A program made the position numbers and the translations under genes. 64,000 nucleotides of DNA from assembly GCA_019009955.1 (NCBI GenBank), contig CM032231.1, positions 89,310,501-89,374,500 of the forward strand, read 5' to 3'. The notes under the pieces were generated by a model. It made no database searches. It was not told the DNA's origin and worked only from the letters and a program-made list of their open reading frames with translations. Source of the stretch: Riptortus pedestris (lineage: Eukaryota; Arthropoda; Insecta; Hemiptera; Alydidae). Position 1 is the first letter of the stretch; each line of letters opens with the position of its first letter. This document shows positions 62,492-64,000 of the stretch, in pieces.

Positions 62492-63330
62492 CTCAGATAC
62501 CCGGCTTCGCTCGGGAATTCATTTGAGGCTGAATGGTGATAGTATTTTTTTGGCAAGGCTTTACTTCGTACAATGTTTTGACATTTACCCGTCCCAGTGT
62601 TTAAAGTAAATACCCATCGTTTCTGTGGATTTGTTAATAATAGAATTTATGTAAGACTTTACTGTCCTCCATGTTGTCATATTTCCTGTGCATTATGCAT
62701 AGATTTGAATTAGTAGTTTTTACGTATAACTCATTTATACTTAGGTATATGACAAAAGTATATATAACAAAAGTTACTCCAAATAACAAAATAATCGACT
62801 TTTGTTATGTGCATATTTGCCGAAACCCCAATAGGAAATGAAATATCACTATTTTTAATTTCAGGCCTCCCTTACAACCCCCACTCCTGCCCGTCCCTAG
62901 AAATGTTGGTATGGCTTGTTATAATGAAAGCGTTAGTGCTAATACACATACCGAGTTTTATTTATTTCGGTTGAATCTTTTGTCCCAAATAAAATTGTTC
63001 ACTTCCGCTATAGGTTTTAGCGTATATCTCGTTTATAATTTGGTATACGAAATATGTGTATATAACAAAAGTTACTCTAAATAACAAAATAAACAACTTT
63101 TGTTATGTTATATTTGCCAAAAAAACCAATAGGAAACGAAATATCGCTAGTTTTAATTTCTGGCTTCCTTTATAACCCCCACTCCTGTTCGTCTCAGAGG
63201 ATATTAATATAGCCTAAAGTCTAAGTTTGGTTAGTAGTAATATACATACCAAGTTTCATAAAATTCGGTTCAGCCGTTTATGCGTGAAAAGGTAACAAAC
63301 AAAAAAACAAATAAACAAACAAACAGACAC
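62489..63330 (-). mobile_element. Non-autonomous Helitron, family B (minus strand)
   Basis: On the minus strand the 3' hairpin CCCGAGCGAAGCCGGG (62500-62515) precedes TATCTGAG. The 5' part has AAACGGCTGAACCGAATTTT near 63260-63280 and a (CAAA)n-type run (63297-63327). The interior contains two diverged copies of one segment (62700-62890 and 63000-63190) with ATAACAAAAGTTACTC and CAATAGGAAA words. The CTAG end has decayed into the (TA)n tract. Non-coding. Confidence 0.7.
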
Positions 63331-63427
63331 CAAAGAAACAAAATGCAGTTATGGTGTCTATGACATGTGAAACGAAAAGTTATAGTGAAATTTTGCGAAA
63401 AAAATCAATGTACAGACAGAGGATACA

Positions 63428-63432
<5 letters not shown>

Positions 63433-63464
<32 letters not shown>
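63433..63464. repeat. (TA)n microsatellite
   Basis: About 16 TA units. Confidence 0.93.
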
Positions 63465-63469
<5 letters not shown>

Positions 63470-64000
63470 GCTTGCCGCTAAAGTTTACAAACCCAATGTC
63501 TATGTTGTACAGTCATATTTCATAAAGTTAAAGCTTCTTTGTTTTCATCACATCTTTATCAATAAGTGTTAATGTTTGTTTCATTAGATTTAAGGTTAGT
63601 CACGAAATTAGTATTCTTTTCAGGTTTAAATTATATCAAATTAGTCTCATTCTGTTATAACCTCTCAGAAGGTTCATTACTATAAAGTTTATTTATATGC
63701 TATTTCTTATTCAATATATTTTGATTCTTTGGAGAACTCAAATAGTGGCTTGTATTATTTCCCCTCATCTTTCCAAGAAAATAGTAAATACTTCGGTATA
63801 ATCAAGGTGAGGAAATTATCTCTTTTATTAATTTTATTTCAGTCTAATGCTTTCTTATTATTAACACAAAGACTAAACGCACGCTCTAACATCTATTATG
63901 TTTGAGTTTTTATAATAAAAACAAGTATTACAACAAACTTAAATTGATTATACATTATTTCATTTCTGAAAACATTTACGTCCTTATTCTTACACATTAA
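63465..64000. other. No recognisable feature
   Basis: AT-rich DNA to the window end. Confidence 0.45.

Overview
The window reads as non-coding, repeat-dense DNA from a metazoan nuclear genome, most likely an arthropod or other invertebrate. It is strongly AT-rich, is studded with long (TA)n, (GA)n and (TC)n microsatellites, and carries Penelope-like, Helitron/Helentron-like, piggyBac-like, LINE and tRNA-SINE sequences together. I found no convincing host protein-coding gene, no rRNA, no intact tRNA and no prokaryotic features. Most open frames are microsatellite read-through or lie inside repeats. Species cannot be named from the sequence alone.

The best preserved element is a Penelope-like retroelement (PLE) at 56689-59287. 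It is two nearly identical 3' halves (reverse transcriptase end plus GIY-YIG endonuclease) in head-to-head orientation, bounded by a 12-bp target-site duplication. Each outer arm carries what I read as a type I hammerhead ribozyme. The right-hand copy alone keeps the RT catalytic YVDD box. A second non-coding family with the same head-to-head layout and a hammerhead-like core lies at 366-1391 (interrupted by a SINE with a perfect 12-bp duplication), with a third copy at about 9850-10420. Two decayed PLE RT fragments lie at 29205-29455 and 30815-31265.

The most abundant repeat, about 15 copies or fragments, has a 12-bp subterminal inverted repeat, an internal (TA)n tract at a fixed place, and a 6-bp stem-loop just outside one of the inverted repeats. 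This matches Helentron-associated non-autonomous elements (HINEs). One copy (55540-56199) sits inside another (55094-56355), which defines its ends.

DNA transposons include three piggyBac-type families. 4789-5898 and 14475-15376 both have TTAA duplications and cysteine-rich C-terminal transposase remnants. 47220-48341 has an N-terminal transposase remnant. There are also two Helitron families with A|TC...CTAG|T ends, two foldback elements, a 212-bp MITE with perfect 27-bp inverted repeats, and an unnamed element at 49987-50898. A 5'-truncated jockey-type LINE tail (38931-39469) appears to have landed inside a HINE.

The rest is unique-looking AT-rich DNA in which I recognise nothing. The elements look like layers of independent insertions, not cooperating genes. 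What could be called a system is the PLE with its ribozymes and nuclease.
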